A stretch of 64,000 nt of DNA from Paenarthrobacter sp. DKR-5. GTDB taxonomy: Bacteria; Actinomycetota; Actinomycetes; Actinomycetales; Micrococcaceae. Each line of letters begins with the position of its first letter. Position 1 is the first letter of the stretch. The DNA is taken from NCBI RefSeq assembly GCF_018531425.1, contig NZ_JAHBOI010000004.1, positions 248,001 to 312,000 on the forward strand, in the 5' to 3' direction. The notes under the pieces were generated by a model that searched no databases, was not told the DNA's origin, and was given only the letters and a program-made list of their open reading frames with translations. Shown here piece by piece: positions 1 through 8,210 of this stretch. The translations under genes were made by a program, and so were the position numbers.

Positions 1-1
1 C

Positions 2-658
2 CAGGGCCTGCTCGACGCTCCCGCCTTGCTGCGGGTCGCCGCCCCGGTGGTGATCCGGTCCTTCCAGCTCCGCGTGCTGACCGGCATCAGCCGCTCGTCC
101 CGGTGGCCCGAGCTGCGGGCCGCGGCCCTCGGGCGGGTGCTCCACCGGTGCCGCGAACTCGCGGACCTGACCGTCGTCGACGTCGGCTTCCCGCTCGAGT
201 CGGACGAGGAGCTCAGCTTTGACACCGCCGCCCCGCGCCGCAACGCCGCAGCCCTGCACACCTTGGAGTCCGCGGACACCATCTACGCTGTGGGCTCGGC
301 GGACTCGATCGGTGTCCCGCGCCTGGTCAGGGGGCTGGCGGAACTGGCGGAGGCCGTTCCCGGAGCCGCGCCCCAGGTGCTGCTCAACAAGGTCCGGCCG
401 GCCGCCGTCGGGCGCTCGCCGGAAAGGCAGCTGGAAGAGGCCTGGGAGCGCTACGGACCCGGCGCCCCGATCAGGGCTTTCCTGCCGTTCGACCCACGCG
501 CCGCCGACGACGCGCTGGCGGCCGGCTCGGTCCTGCTCGAGTCCGCCCCGGACTCCGGGCTGCGCCGGGCCGTGGCGGGACTGGTTTGTGCGCCCGCCCA
601 GCACCGGTCCCGGGCCGCTGGACGATTGGCTACAGCACTGGTGCGGCGATCGCGCTAA
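2..658 (+). CDS. MinD/ParA-like ATPase, C-terminal part (5' end outside window)
   Basis: The frame is open from the first bases of the window, so this is the 3' part of a gene that starts upstream. The visible 218 residues look like the second half of a MinD/CpaE-type deviant Walker ATPase: a strand ending in VVDVGFPLESDEE matches the switch II/Walker B region, followed by SADTIYAVGSADSIG and LLNKV, the usual strand-5 and base-recognition segments. The P-loop itself is not in view. Such proteins occur in actinobacteria as chromosome-partition or pilus-localisation ATPases; which role applies cannot be told. The next gene follows after 57 bases. The family call is an inference from the fold pattern. 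Confidence 0.6.
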   Translation, partial: QGLLDAPALLRVAAPVVIRSFQLRVLTGISRSSRWPELRAAALGRVLHRCRELADLTVVDVGFPLESDEELSFDTAAPRRNAAALHTLESADTIYAVGSADSIGVPRLVRGLAELAEAVPGAAPQVLLNKVRPAAVGRSPERQLEEAWERYGPGAPIRAFLPFDPRAADDALAAGSVLLESAPDSGLRRAVAGLVCAPAQHRSRAAGRLATALVRRSR

Positions 659-715
659 GCTCGCAATTGGCAGGCCGCGACGGGGCGGTCATCGACCTAT
701 TGGAGGCGTTTCTCG

Positions 716-3700
716 ATGTCGTCAGGATCCCACGCAGTGGATCGGTTCCCTTCGGACAGTACGCTGGCAACCTTCATAGCGGACTACTACGAACATCTCG
801 ACGCCGAGGACACCGCGGCCTACGATCCCGCCGCCCTGCGGAACCGCGCCCTGGCCCACTACGACCTGGCGCGCGAACGCACTCCCGGCACCGCCCGCAT
901 CGCCGTCGTGAACGAGGCGGAGCGCAGCGTTGTCTACATCGTTACGGATGACATGCCCTTCCTGGTGGACTCGGTCACCGCCGAACTCGTCCGGGAGCAA
1001 GCAGCGATCCACCTGGTCATCCACCCGCTTTTCGTAGCCAAACGCGACCGGGACACCCATGAACTGGCCGAAGTCTCCCGCGTGCCCAGCTACCACGGGA
1101 TAGCCAGCGGTGACACCTCATCGATGCCGAGCATCGCCAACCTTGTGGGCACGGGCAATCTCGCCTCGCACATGGAGTCCTGGATCGCCGTCGAGATCAG
1201 CCGCGTCCCCGACAGCCAGCGTGACTCGCTAACCGCCGGCCTGGGCCGCGTCCTCGGGGACGTGCGGGCCGCCGTCGAGGACTGGGATTCGATGCGCCGC
1301 AAAGCGCTCGAAATCGCCGGGGGCCTGGACCGGGTTTCGCACCGTGACGATGTGGAGGGCCTGCGGGAAACCCAGGATCTGCTGCGCTGGATGGAGGGCG
1401 GCAACTTCACGTTCCTCGGCTACCGCGAATACGACCTGATGAGCGAGGACGGCGAGGACGTCCTGCAGAACCGGCCCGGCAGCGGCCTCGGCCTGCTCCG
1501 GGAGGCCGAGCGCGCCCCGCACTTGCAGCACCTGACGGATGCCGGCCGCGCGCTGGCCCGGGAGAAGCGCGCGGCGGTGATCACCAAGGCCAACTCGCGT
1601 TCCACCGTGCACCGTTCGGCCTACCTGGACTACATCGGCATCAAGATGTTCGACGCCGCCGGCAATGTCAGCGGGGAGCAGCGCTTCATCGGGCTGTTCG
1701 CCACCAGCGCCTACACCGGTTCGGTGCGCAGCATCCCGATCATCCGCGAAAAGGTGGACCAGGTACTCCGGCAGGCAGGGTTCCCGCCGGACTCGCATTC
1801 GGGCAAGGACCTGCTCGGCATCCTGGAAACGTACCCGCGCGACGAGCTGTTCCAGATCGACACGCGCACCCTCGCGGAGACCACCACAGGGATCCTGCGG
1901 CTGCAGGAACGCCGGCGCACCCGGCTGTTCCTCCGGCCGGACATCTACGGCCGCTTCATGTCAGCCCTGGTCTACCTCCCGCGCGACCGCTACACCACGA
2001 GTGTCCGCCTGCGCATCGAATCCGAACTGCGCAGCACCTTCCAGGCGGAGTCCATCGATTTCGAGGCACGGATGACCGAGTCCGCCTTGGCCCGGCTGTT
2101 CTTCCGGATCCGCCTGCCCAAGGGCGAGGAGGTGCGCAATGTCGACGCCACCGCCCTCCAGGAACGGCTGGTGCAAGCCACCCGGTCCTGGTCCGAAGGC
2201 ATCACCGAGGTACTGAAGGCAAGCTACCCGCTCGAGCACGCCGAGCACCTCTCCTCCGTCTGGGCCGAGGCGTTCCCGGCGTCCTACCGGGTGGACTACG
2301 AGGTCGAGGAGGCGCTGGAGGATATTGAGCGCTTCGAGTCGTTCGCGGCCCTGCTGGAAGAGCAGCGCCGCACGGAAGGCCCCGGCGCGCCGTGCAGGCC
2401 AGGGCTGCACGTCTACGTTCCCGAAGGAGCCGCGGACATCCTCGACGAGGACGCCCGCGTGAAGCTCTACATGGCTGAACCGAAGAGCCTGAGCCAGATC
2501 CTTCCGTTCTTCCACAACCTTGGCCTGCAGGTGCTCGACGAGCGCCCGTTCGAAATCCAGACCACGGACCACCGCGATTTCTTCCTCTATGACCTGGGCT
2601 TAAAGTACCCGCCGCGGATCGACCCGCTGGCGACCGAGAACCTGCTGGCGGACGCTTTCGGCGCCGCCGTGACCGGCAGCGTGGAGTCGGATACCTTCGA
2701 CCGCCTGGTGCTGCGGGAACGGGTCGCCGTGCGCCAGGTGGTGGTGCTGCGCAGCTACGCGAAATACATGCGCCAGATGGGCAACACGAATTCCTACGGC
2801 TTCATCGGGGACACCTTGGTCGCCAATCCCGCCGTCACCCGCGGACTGCTGGAGCTGTTCGAGACGCGCTTCGACCCGGACCTCGGCGACGAGGAAAGGG
2901 AACAGAAGATCGGGCGCATCAAGCCCCGGCTCGAAGAGGACCTCGACGGCGTTCCCACCCTGGACGCCGACCGCGTGCTGCGCACCTTCGTGAACCTCAT
3001 CGATGCCTCGCTGCGCACCAACTACTTCCAGGACAAGGCCTACCTGAGCATCAAACTCAGCCCGGCCTCCATCGACGGGCTGCCCTTCCCCCGGCCGATG
3101 TTCGAGATCTGGGTCTATTCGCCCCGGGTCGAGGGCGTGCACCTGCGCTTCGGGAAGGTGGCCCGCGGCGGCCTGCGCTGGTCCGACCGGCGCGAGGATT
3201 TCCGGACCGAGATCCTGGGCCTGGTGAAGGCGCAGACGGTCAAGAACGCCGTCATCGTCCCGACCGGGGCCAAGGGCGGTTTCTTCGCCAAGCAGCTCCC
3301 GGATCCCGGCGCTGACCGGGCCGCCTGGATGGCCGAGGGAGTGGAAAGCTACAAGACCTTCATCCGCGGCCTGCTGGACCTGACAGACAACCTGGTCACG
3401 GCCGCCGACGGCGAAACGGTGGTCCCGCCGCAACGGGTGGTACGCCACGACAGCGATGATTCCTACCTGGTCGTCGCCGCGGACAAGGGCACCGCATCCT
3501 TCTCCGACATCGCCAACTCGCTCTCCGCGGAGTACGGGTTCTGGCTGGGCGACGCCTTCGCGTCCGGCGGCTCCGTCGGCTACGACCACAAGGCCATGGG
3601 CATCACCGCCCGCGGCGCCTGGGAATCCGTGAAGCGCCACTTCAGCGAGCTGGACCTGGACACCCAGACCGAGGACTTCACGGTGGTCGGCATCGGCGAT

Positions 3701-5596
3701 ATGTCGGGGGACGTGTTCGGCAACGGCATGCTGCTCTCCGAGCACATCCGCCTGATCGCGGCCTTCGACCACCGTCACATTTTCCTGGACCCGGACCCGG
3801 ACGCCGCGACGTCGTTCGCGGAACGCCAGAGGCTGTTCGAGCTCCCGAGGTCCTCCTGGCAGGACTACGACGAGGCCCTCATCAGCGAAGGCGGCGGCGT
3901 CTACCCGCGGCAGATGAAGTCGATCCCGATGACGCCCCAGGTCCGCACGGCCCTCGGCATCGCCGACGACGTCGCGGAGCTCAGCCCGCCGGACCTGCTG
4001 CGCGCCATCCTGCACGCCCCCGCGGACCTGCTCTACAACGGCGGCATCGGGACCTATGTGAAGGCCAGCACCGAGACGAACGCCGACGTCGGGGACAAGA
4101 CCAACGACACCATCCGCGTCAACGGCCGCGACCTGCGGGTGAAGGTCGTCGGGGAGGGCGGCAACCTCGGCCTGACCCAGCGCGGCCGGATCGAGGCGGC
4201 GCTGCAGGGCATCATCCTCAACACGGACGCGATCGACAACTCCGCCGGCGTGGACTGCTCCGACCACGAGGTGAACATCAAGATCTTCGTCGACCGGATG
4301 GTGGCTGCCGGCAAGCTCGATGCCGGCGAACGCGCCGCGTTCCTGGCCGAGATGACGGACGACGTCGGGCGCCTGGTGCTCGAGGACAACGTCGACCAGA
4401 ACATCCTGCTGCTCAACGACCGCACCCGCGTCGTGGAATGGAGCCCCAGCTACGAACGGCTGATGGACTGGCTGGAGTCCTCGGCGGGACTGAAACGCGG
4501 ATTGGAGGCGCTGCCGACCACCGCCGCCCTGCACGAAAGGCTCGAGCAGGGCCAGGGCCTGACCTCGCCGGAGCTCTCCGTCCTGGCCGCCTACGCCAAG
4601 ATCGAACTCGCCACGGCACTGGGCGAAAGCGACCTGGCTGACGACCCGTACTTCCGCGCCACGCTCCGCCGCTACTTCCCGGACCGGCTCGCCGAGCGGT
4701 TCGACGCCGACCTGGACACCCACCCGCTCCGGCGCGAGATCATCGCGACGGTGGTGGCCAACGACATGGTCAACATGGGCGGGATCACCTTTGCCTTCCG
4801 GGCCATGGAGGAAACCAGCGTCGGCGAAGCTGCGGTTGCGCGCGCCTTCGTGGCGCTGCGGGAAATCTACGGCCTCGACGTGATGGCCGCGGAACTCAAT
4901 GACCTGCCGCCGTCGTTCCCCACCGAGCACTGGACGGCCGTCCACCTGGACATGCGCCGGCTGCTTGACCGGGCTGTGCGCTGGCTGGTCAACCAGGGCA
5001 ACGGATCCCGGCCCGTCTCCGAGCTGATTGCCGCCTTCAAGCCGCAGATCGACCCGCTCCGGGCGCGCCTGGTGGACCACCTCAGGGGCGGGGACAAGGC
5101 CCGTGTTCTGCAGTGGCTGCACAAGGCTGCTGAGTGGGACCTCCCCGAGGACCTGGGCAAGCGCTGGGCCGAGCTCTTCGAGAGCTTTGCCATGCTCGAC
5201 ATCGCCCGCATCTCCGAGCAGACAGGGGCTCCGGTCGCGGAAGTCGCCGGCGTCTACTACACCCTCTATGACCGGTTCGGCGTCGACGGGCTGCTGGAGC
5301 GGATCACGGCGCTGCCGAGGATGGACCGCTGGCAGGCGCTCGCCCGGGCGGCGCTGCGCGATGACCTGTACTCAACCGTGGCCGACATGACGGTCGCCGT
5401 CCTGCAGGTCTCCGCCGCCGGGAGCATGGATGCCTCAACACCGGCGGAGGAACGGGTGGCCGCGTGGGAGCACAGCAATGCCGAGCAGCTCGAGCGGGCG
5501 CGGCGGATGTTCGCCGAGGTCAACCAGCTCGAGCGGGACGACATGGCTTCGCTGTCGGTAGCATTGAGGCTCTTGAGGTCAATCGTTCGACACTAA
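716..5596 (+). CDS. gdh: NAD-specific glutamate dehydrogenase, large 180-kDa type
   Basis: Oxidative deamination of L-glutamate to 2-oxoglutarate with NAD+, in the cytoplasm. At 1626 residues it has the length of the large bacterial NAD-GDH class (L-GDH180 of mycobacteria, GdhB of Pseudomonas), not the ~450-residue hexameric enzymes. Roughly the first 700 residues carry the ACT-like regulatory domains. The catalytic core lies at about 750-1260 and includes RGGLRWSDRREDFRTEILGL and KNAVIVPTGAKGGFFAK (about residues 812-860) with the substrate-binding lysines, then GIGDMSGDVFGNGML and VVGEGGNLGLTQ. The ATG has a GGAGG about ten bases upstream. It is a single gene; the long open frame on the opposite strand is its shadow. 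In mycobacteria this class is controlled by GarA, but no garA is in this window. Confidence 0.96.
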   Translation: MSSGSHAVDRFPSDSTLATFIADYYEHLDAEDTAAYDPAALRNRALAHYDLARERTPGTARIAVVNEAERSVVYIVTDDMPFLVDSVTAELVREQAAIHLVIHPLFVAKRDRDTHELAEVSRVPSYHGIASGDTSSMPSIANLVGTGNLASHMESWIAVEISRVPDSQRDSLTAGLGRVLGDVRAAVEDWDSMRRKALEIAGGLDRVSHRDDVEGLRETQDLLRWMEGGNFTFLGYREYDLMSEDGEDVLQNRPGSGLGLLREAERAPHLQHLTDAGRALAREKRAAVITKANSRSTVHRSAYLDYIGIKMFDAAGNVSGEQRFIGLFATSAYTGSVRSIPIIREKVDQVLRQAGFPPDSHSGKDLLGILETYPRDELFQIDTRTLAETTTGILRLQERRRTRLFLRPDIYGRFMSALVYLPRDRYTTSVRLRIESELRSTFQAESIDFEARMTESALARLFFRIRLPKGEEVRNVDATALQERLVQATRSWSEGITEVLKASYPLEHAEHLSSVWAEAFPASYRVDYEVEEALEDIERFESFAALLEEQRRTEGPGAPCRPGLHVYVPEGAADILDEDARVKLYMAEPKSLSQILPFFHNLGLQVLDERPFEIQTTDHRDFFLYDLGLKYPPRIDPLATENLLADAFGAAVTGSVESDTFDRLVLRERVAVRQVVVLRSYAKYMRQMGNTNSYGFIGDTLVANPAVTRGLLELFETRFDPDLGDEEREQKIGRIKPRLEEDLDGVPTLDADRVLRTFVNLIDASLRTNYFQDKAYLSIKLSPASIDGLPFPRPMFEIWVYSPRVEGVHLRFGKVARGGLRWSDRREDFRTEILGLVKAQTVKNAVIVPTGAKGGFFAKQLPDPGADRAAWMAEGVESYKTFIRGLLDLTDNLVTAADGETVVPPQRVVRHDSDDSYLVVAADKGTASFSDIANSLSAEYGFWLGDAFASGGSVGYDHKAMGITARGAWESVKRHFSELDLDTQTEDFTVVGIGDMSGDVFGNGMLLSEHIRLIAAFDHRHIFLDPDPDAATSFAERQRLFELPRSSWQDYDEALISEGGGVYPRQMKSIPMTPQVRTALGIADDVAELSPPDLLRAILHAPADLLYNGGIGTYVKASTETNADVGDKTNDTIRVNGRDLRVKVVGEGGNLGLTQRGRIEAALQGIILNTDAIDNSAGVDCSDHEVNIKIFVDRMVAAGKLDAGERAAFLAEMTDDVGRLVLEDNVDQNILLLNDRTRVVEWSPSYERLMDWLESSAGLKRGLEALPTTAALHERLEQGQGLTSPELSVLAAYAKIELATALGESDLADDPYFRATLRRYFPDRLAERFDADLDTHPLRREIIATVVANDMVNMGGITFAFRAMEETSVGEAAVARAFVALREIYGLDVMAAELNDLPPSFPTEHWTAVHLDMRRLLDRAVRWLVNQGNGSRPVSELIAAFKPQIDPLRARLVDHLRGGDKARVLQWLHKAAEWDLPEDLGKRWAELFESFAMLDIARISEQTGAPVAEVAGVYYTLYDRFGVDGLLERITALPRMDRWQALARAALRDDLYSTVADMTVAVLQVSAAGSMDASTPAEERVAAWEHSNAEQLERARRMFAEVNQLERDDMASLSVALRLLRSIVRH

Positions 5597-5607
5597 TTGG
5601 AGGCAGG

Positions 5608-7080
5608 GTGGCAATTTTCACCGACCCGATCAGGGAGCATGCTGATTTCGGGCCCGGTGACGCTGAATGGCTCCATCTGCTCGTTGGCGACTGGCAGCTG
5701 GTGGCGGACCTGGGCTTCGCCGACCTGGCCCTCTGGTTCCCCGATCCGGAGTGCGGCTATGTGGCATTGGCCCATGTGCGCCCCTCGACGACGCACACGG
5801 TGTTCCACAGTGACTTCGTGGGGGAGAAGATCCGCTCGGACCTGCGGCCCCTGGTCGACAAGGCCTGGGCGTCGAAGGCGATCGAGCGCTCGCACGAGAC
5901 GGACTGGAGCAGCGAGATGGCGCTGCGGGTCGAGGCCGTGCCGATGGTGCGCAACGGCCGGACCCTGGCCGTGGTCACCTCGCACATGGACCTTTCCAGC
6001 TCCCGGATGCCCTCGCGGCTGGAGCTGACCTATCGGCAGTGCGCCTATGACCTGCTCCGGATGGGCACGCTTGGCCTGTGGCCGGACTTCGCCTCGCCGA
6101 CCGGCTCCCGCCGCGGCGCTCCCCGGGTCGGGGACGGCCTGATCAGGCTCGACGCCGACGGCATCGTCCAGTACGCCAGCCCCAACGGCGTCTCGGCGTT
6201 CCGCCGCCTGGGCGACGTGGAATCCCTGGAGGGCCGCTCGCTGGCCGAAGTCACCGCGAGCCTGCTCACCGACCGGCGGCTGGTGGACGAGACGCTTCCG
6301 CTCGTGGTCACCGGCCGGATGCCATGGCGGACGGAAATCGAATCCCGCGGAGTGAGCCTGTCGCTGCGGGCCATCCCGCTGCGCGACGCGAAGGAGCGTT
6401 TCGGTGCGCTGGTGCTCTGCCGCGACGTGTCGGAGCTGCGGCGCCGCGAAATGGAACTGGTGTCCAAGGACGCCACCATCCGGGAAATCCACCACCGTGT
6501 GAAGAACAACCTGCAGACCGTCGCCGCGCTGCTGCGCATGCAGTCACGCCGGATGAAGAGCGACGAAGCGCGCGAGGGGCTGGAGCAAGCCATGCGGCGG
6601 GTGGCCACCATTGCCCTTGTGCACGAGACCCTCTCCCAGGGGCTGACGCAGAACGTGGACTTCGACGAACTGATCAGCCGCCAGTTCCGGCTCTCCGCCG
6701 AAGTGGCCTCGCCGTCGCAGAAGGTGAGCACCGAACGGTCCGGCGTCTTCGGCGAGCTTCCCAGCGACCTGGCCACCCCGCTGGCCCTGGTGATCAACGA
6801 ACTGGTGACCAACGCTGTCGAGCACGGACTCCAGGACAGGGCCGGGACGGTCTGGCTGGATGCCCGGCGCACCGAGTCCGGCACGGGGGAGGAAATGCTC
6901 CGCGTTACCGTCGCCGACGACGGCGTGGGCCTGCCTCCCGGCACCTATGCGGAGGGCCTGGGCCTGCAGATCGTGCGCACGCTGGTCACCAGCGAACTCG
7001 GCGGAACGATCGAATGGACCGAGCGCGACGGCGGGGGAACGGCGGTCCGCATCGACCTGTCGGTCGACAAGCACCGCTAA
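5608..7080 (+). CDS. pdtaS: PdtaS-type sensor histidine kinase (HisKA_2)
   Basis: Cytosolic two-component kinase of 490 residues. I place the start at the GTG preceded by GGAGG (5599-5603), not at a longer frame that overlaps gdh. The first ~150 residues resemble the GAF-like N-terminal sensor domain, followed by a PAS region (about 185-285). Then comes the HisKA_2 box EIHHRVKNNLQTVAALLRMQ with the phospho-acceptor His pair at residues 295-296. The HATPase domain has the N-box NELVTNAVEHGL (about 395-407), DDGVGLP and GLGLQIV. In Mycobacterium PdtaS phosphorylates PdtaR, an ANTAR-domain RNA-binding regulator; no PdtaR is seen here. It is convergent with whiB1, the same pairing as Rv3220c and whiB1 in M. 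tuberculosis. Confidence 0.9.
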   Translation: MAIFTDPIREHADFGPGDAEWLHLLVGDWQLVADLGFADLALWFPDPECGYVALAHVRPSTTHTVFHSDFVGEKIRSDLRPLVDKAWASKAIERSHETDWSSEMALRVEAVPMVRNGRTLAVVTSHMDLSSSRMPSRLELTYRQCAYDLLRMGTLGLWPDFASPTGSRRGAPRVGDGLIRLDADGIVQYASPNGVSAFRRLGDVESLEGRSLAEVTASLLTDRRLVDETLPLVVTGRMPWRTEIESRGVSLSLRAIPLRDAKERFGALVLCRDVSELRRREMELVSKDATIREIHHRVKNNLQTVAALLRMQSRRMKSDEAREGLEQAMRRVATIALVHETLSQGLTQNVDFDELISRQFRLSAEVASPSQKVSTERSGVFGELPSDLATPLALVINELVTNAVEHGLQDRAGTVWLDARRTESGTGEEMLRVTVADDGVGLPPGTYAEGLGLQIVRTLVTSELGGTIEWTERDGGGTAVRIDLSVDKHR

Positions 7081-7096
7081 ACCGCCCGGCCGCGCA

Positions 7097-7138
7097 GTTC
7101 GAACCTCACGGTTCGAACTCCACAGTTCGAAGTCCAGG
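7097..7138. repeat. three tandem 14-bp repeats starting GTTCGAA
   Basis: GTTCGAA occurs at 7097, 7111 and 7125, exactly 14 bases apart. The units are GTTCGAACCTCACG, GTTCGAACTCCACA and GTTCGAAGTCCAGG, and each holds the palindrome TTCGAA. They lie between the pdtaS stop and the terminator hairpin. No function is evident. Confidence 0.75.
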
Positions 7139-7150
7139 GACGCAAACGCA

Positions 7151-7185
7151 AAGGTCCGCCGCACCTGGCCGGTGCGGCGGACCTT
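7151..7185. terminator. bidirectional terminator between pdtaS and whiB1
   Basis: A perfect 15-bp inverted repeat (AAGGTCCGCCGCACC at 7151-7165 and its complement at 7171-7185) with a 5-base loop. Short A and T runs at its edges let it serve both converging genes. Confidence 0.9.
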
Positions 7186-7246
7186 TCACGTCTTGGGCCG
7201 GGCGGACGGGCCGCCCCGGCCAGGAAGCGGGCTCAGGCAGTGCGGC

Positions 7247-7495
7247 TTAGGAAGCGCGGCGGGCGCGGGCGGCGCGGCGCTTGAGGGCGCGGCGCTCGTC
7301 TTCGCTCATGCCGCCCCACACTCCGGCATCCTGGCCGGATTCCAGGGCCCACTGCAGGCAGGTGTCTACGACCTGGCAGCGGCGGCAGACGCTCTTGGCT
7401 TCCTCGATTTGCAGGAGGGCCGGGCCGGTGTTGCCCACCGGGAAGAACAGTTCCGGGTCCTTGTCGAGGCAGGCAGCGCGATTACGCCAATCCAT
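7247..7495 (-). CDS. whiB1: WhiB1-type iron-sulfur transcriptional regulator
   Basis: An 82-residue WhiB-like protein that binds a [4Fe-4S] cluster, senses NO or redox state and, in the WhiB1 branch, binds the primary sigma factor. Four cysteines at residues 9, 37, 40 and 46 give the C-X27-C-X2-C-X5-C pattern. PELFFPVGNTGPA, GVWGGMSEDERRALKRR and a basic tail match M. tuberculosis WhiB1 and Streptomyces WblE closely. I chose the ATG of MDWRNR at 7495, the start conserved in the family. A GTG three codons upstream (7504) sits better behind an AAGGAG and may be the true start, adding three residues. It converges with pdtaS. Confidence 0.95.
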   Translation of the reverse strand: MDWRNRAACLDKDPELFFPVGNTGPALLQIEEAKSVCRRCQVVDTCLQWALESGQDAGVWGGMSEDERRALKRRAARARRAS

Positions 7496-7562
7496 GCTGA
7501 TCACATACTCCTTATGCGGGTTCTGGGGACGCCTTGTGAAATAATTCACTAAAGGCTCCAAA

Positions 7563-7590
7563 GGAAAGGGGCCTCAGTAAGGCCCCCTTG
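7563..7590 (-). other. hairpin in the whiB1 leader region
   Basis: AAGGGGCC and GGCCCCCTT form a short stem (one bulge) about 70 bases upstream of whiB1 on its transcribed strand. It could be a leader structure of whiB1 or a weak terminator; the sequence does not decide. Confidence 0.35.
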
Positions 7591-7671
7591 TTTCTGTCTC
7601 CAGCGTGTCACGTTAACGGTGCGTAAACAAGAGGATGTCCGGGCCAATTGCCCCCAATGCGTGAGCGATGT

Positions 7672-7686
7672 GTCACATTGTGTGAC
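7672..7686. promoter_or_regulatory. palindrome GTCACA-ttg-TGTGAC, possible operator
   Basis: Perfect 6-bp arms around a 3-base spacer, between whiB1 (177 bases away, minus strand) and the membrane protein gene starting at 7730, for which it lies near -50. The spacing differs from the CRP consensus (TGTGA-N6-TCACA). Its left 9-mer GTCACATTG also occurs in the repeat array at 42270-42296. Confidence 0.4.
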
Positions 7687-7717
7687 GCTCCCGCACCCCG
7701 GATTTGACTATGTCGGG

Positions 7718-7723
7718 TATCGT
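7718..7723 (+). promoter_or_regulatory. -10 hexamer TATCGT of a leaderless transcript
   Basis: Six bases separate this hexamer from the GTG at 7730, so transcription would start at the initiation codon. Confidence 0.55.
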
Positions 7724-7729
7724 GCCAAT

Positions 7730-8194
7730 GTGTCAAGACCTCCCCACCGCGATCCCGGCCCTACTCCTGCACCAGCGGGCGGAGCCCCGGCGGTCCCGCC
7801 GGAGCGGCCGCGGGCAGTGACGGTGATCGCCGCGCTCGTGCTGCTGGAGGCTCTGGCATTGCTGGCCGCGGCGGGCTGGTACGTCTATGAGCTGTCCACC
7901 GCCACGCCGGCCTCCTTCTGGGGCGCCATCTTCACCCTGGGATTGCTGGTGGTTGCCGGGGTGTGGCTTCTCTCGGTCGGCGTCTTCCTCTTCCGCGGCC
8001 TGCGCTGGACACGCGCCGCGGCCCTCGTCTGGCAGCTGTTCCTGCTGACCATCGCGGTTCCGACCTTGAGCGCGGGCCTGGTGCTGCCCGGCCTGGCGTT
8101 GCTGCTGCCGCCGCTGGTGGTGCTGCTGCTTCTGTTCGACAAGTCCGTCATCGCCTTCATGTCCCGCACCACGGGAACGCCGCCGGCTTTGTGA
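7730..8194 (+). CDS. small membrane protein of unknown function
   Basis: 154 residues with about four hydrophobic segments: VTVIAALVLLEALALLAAAGW, a stretch around ASFWGAIFTLGLLVVAGVWLL, WQLFLLTIAVPTLSAG and a long leucine-rich segment near the C-terminus. A proline-rich cytoplasmic head of about 30 residues precedes the first one. I start at the GTG six bases after a TATCGT hexamer, which implies a leaderless mRNA. The open frame extends 37 codons further upstream, but that part has no ribosome site. No known family is recognised. It faces the FtsK-like gene tail to tail with 16 bases between the stops. Confidence 0.7.
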   Translation: MSRPPHRDPGPTPAPAGGAPAVPPERPRAVTVIAALVLLEALALLAAAGWYVYELSTATPASFWGAIFTLGLLVVAGVWLLSVGVFLFRGLRWTRAAALVWQLFLLTIAVPTLSAGLVLPGLALLLPPLVVLLLLFDKSVIAFMSRTTGTPPAL

Positions 8195-8210
8195 TGGCTG
8201 GCGCCGCGGG

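Noticed and set aside
2600-5122. An 840-residue open frame on the minus strand
   Set aside because: It lies wholly inside the NAD-glutamate dehydrogenase gene, whose motifs are clear. Such long antisense frames are expected at this GC content.
7097-7138. GTTCGAA repeats as a phage or integron attachment site
   Set aside because: There is no integrase, no tRNA gene and no matching repeat pair elsewhere in the window.
7081-7246. Possible small gene between pdtaS and whiB1
   Set aside because: The stretch is taken up by the repeats and the terminator hairpin; no plausible start and frame were found.
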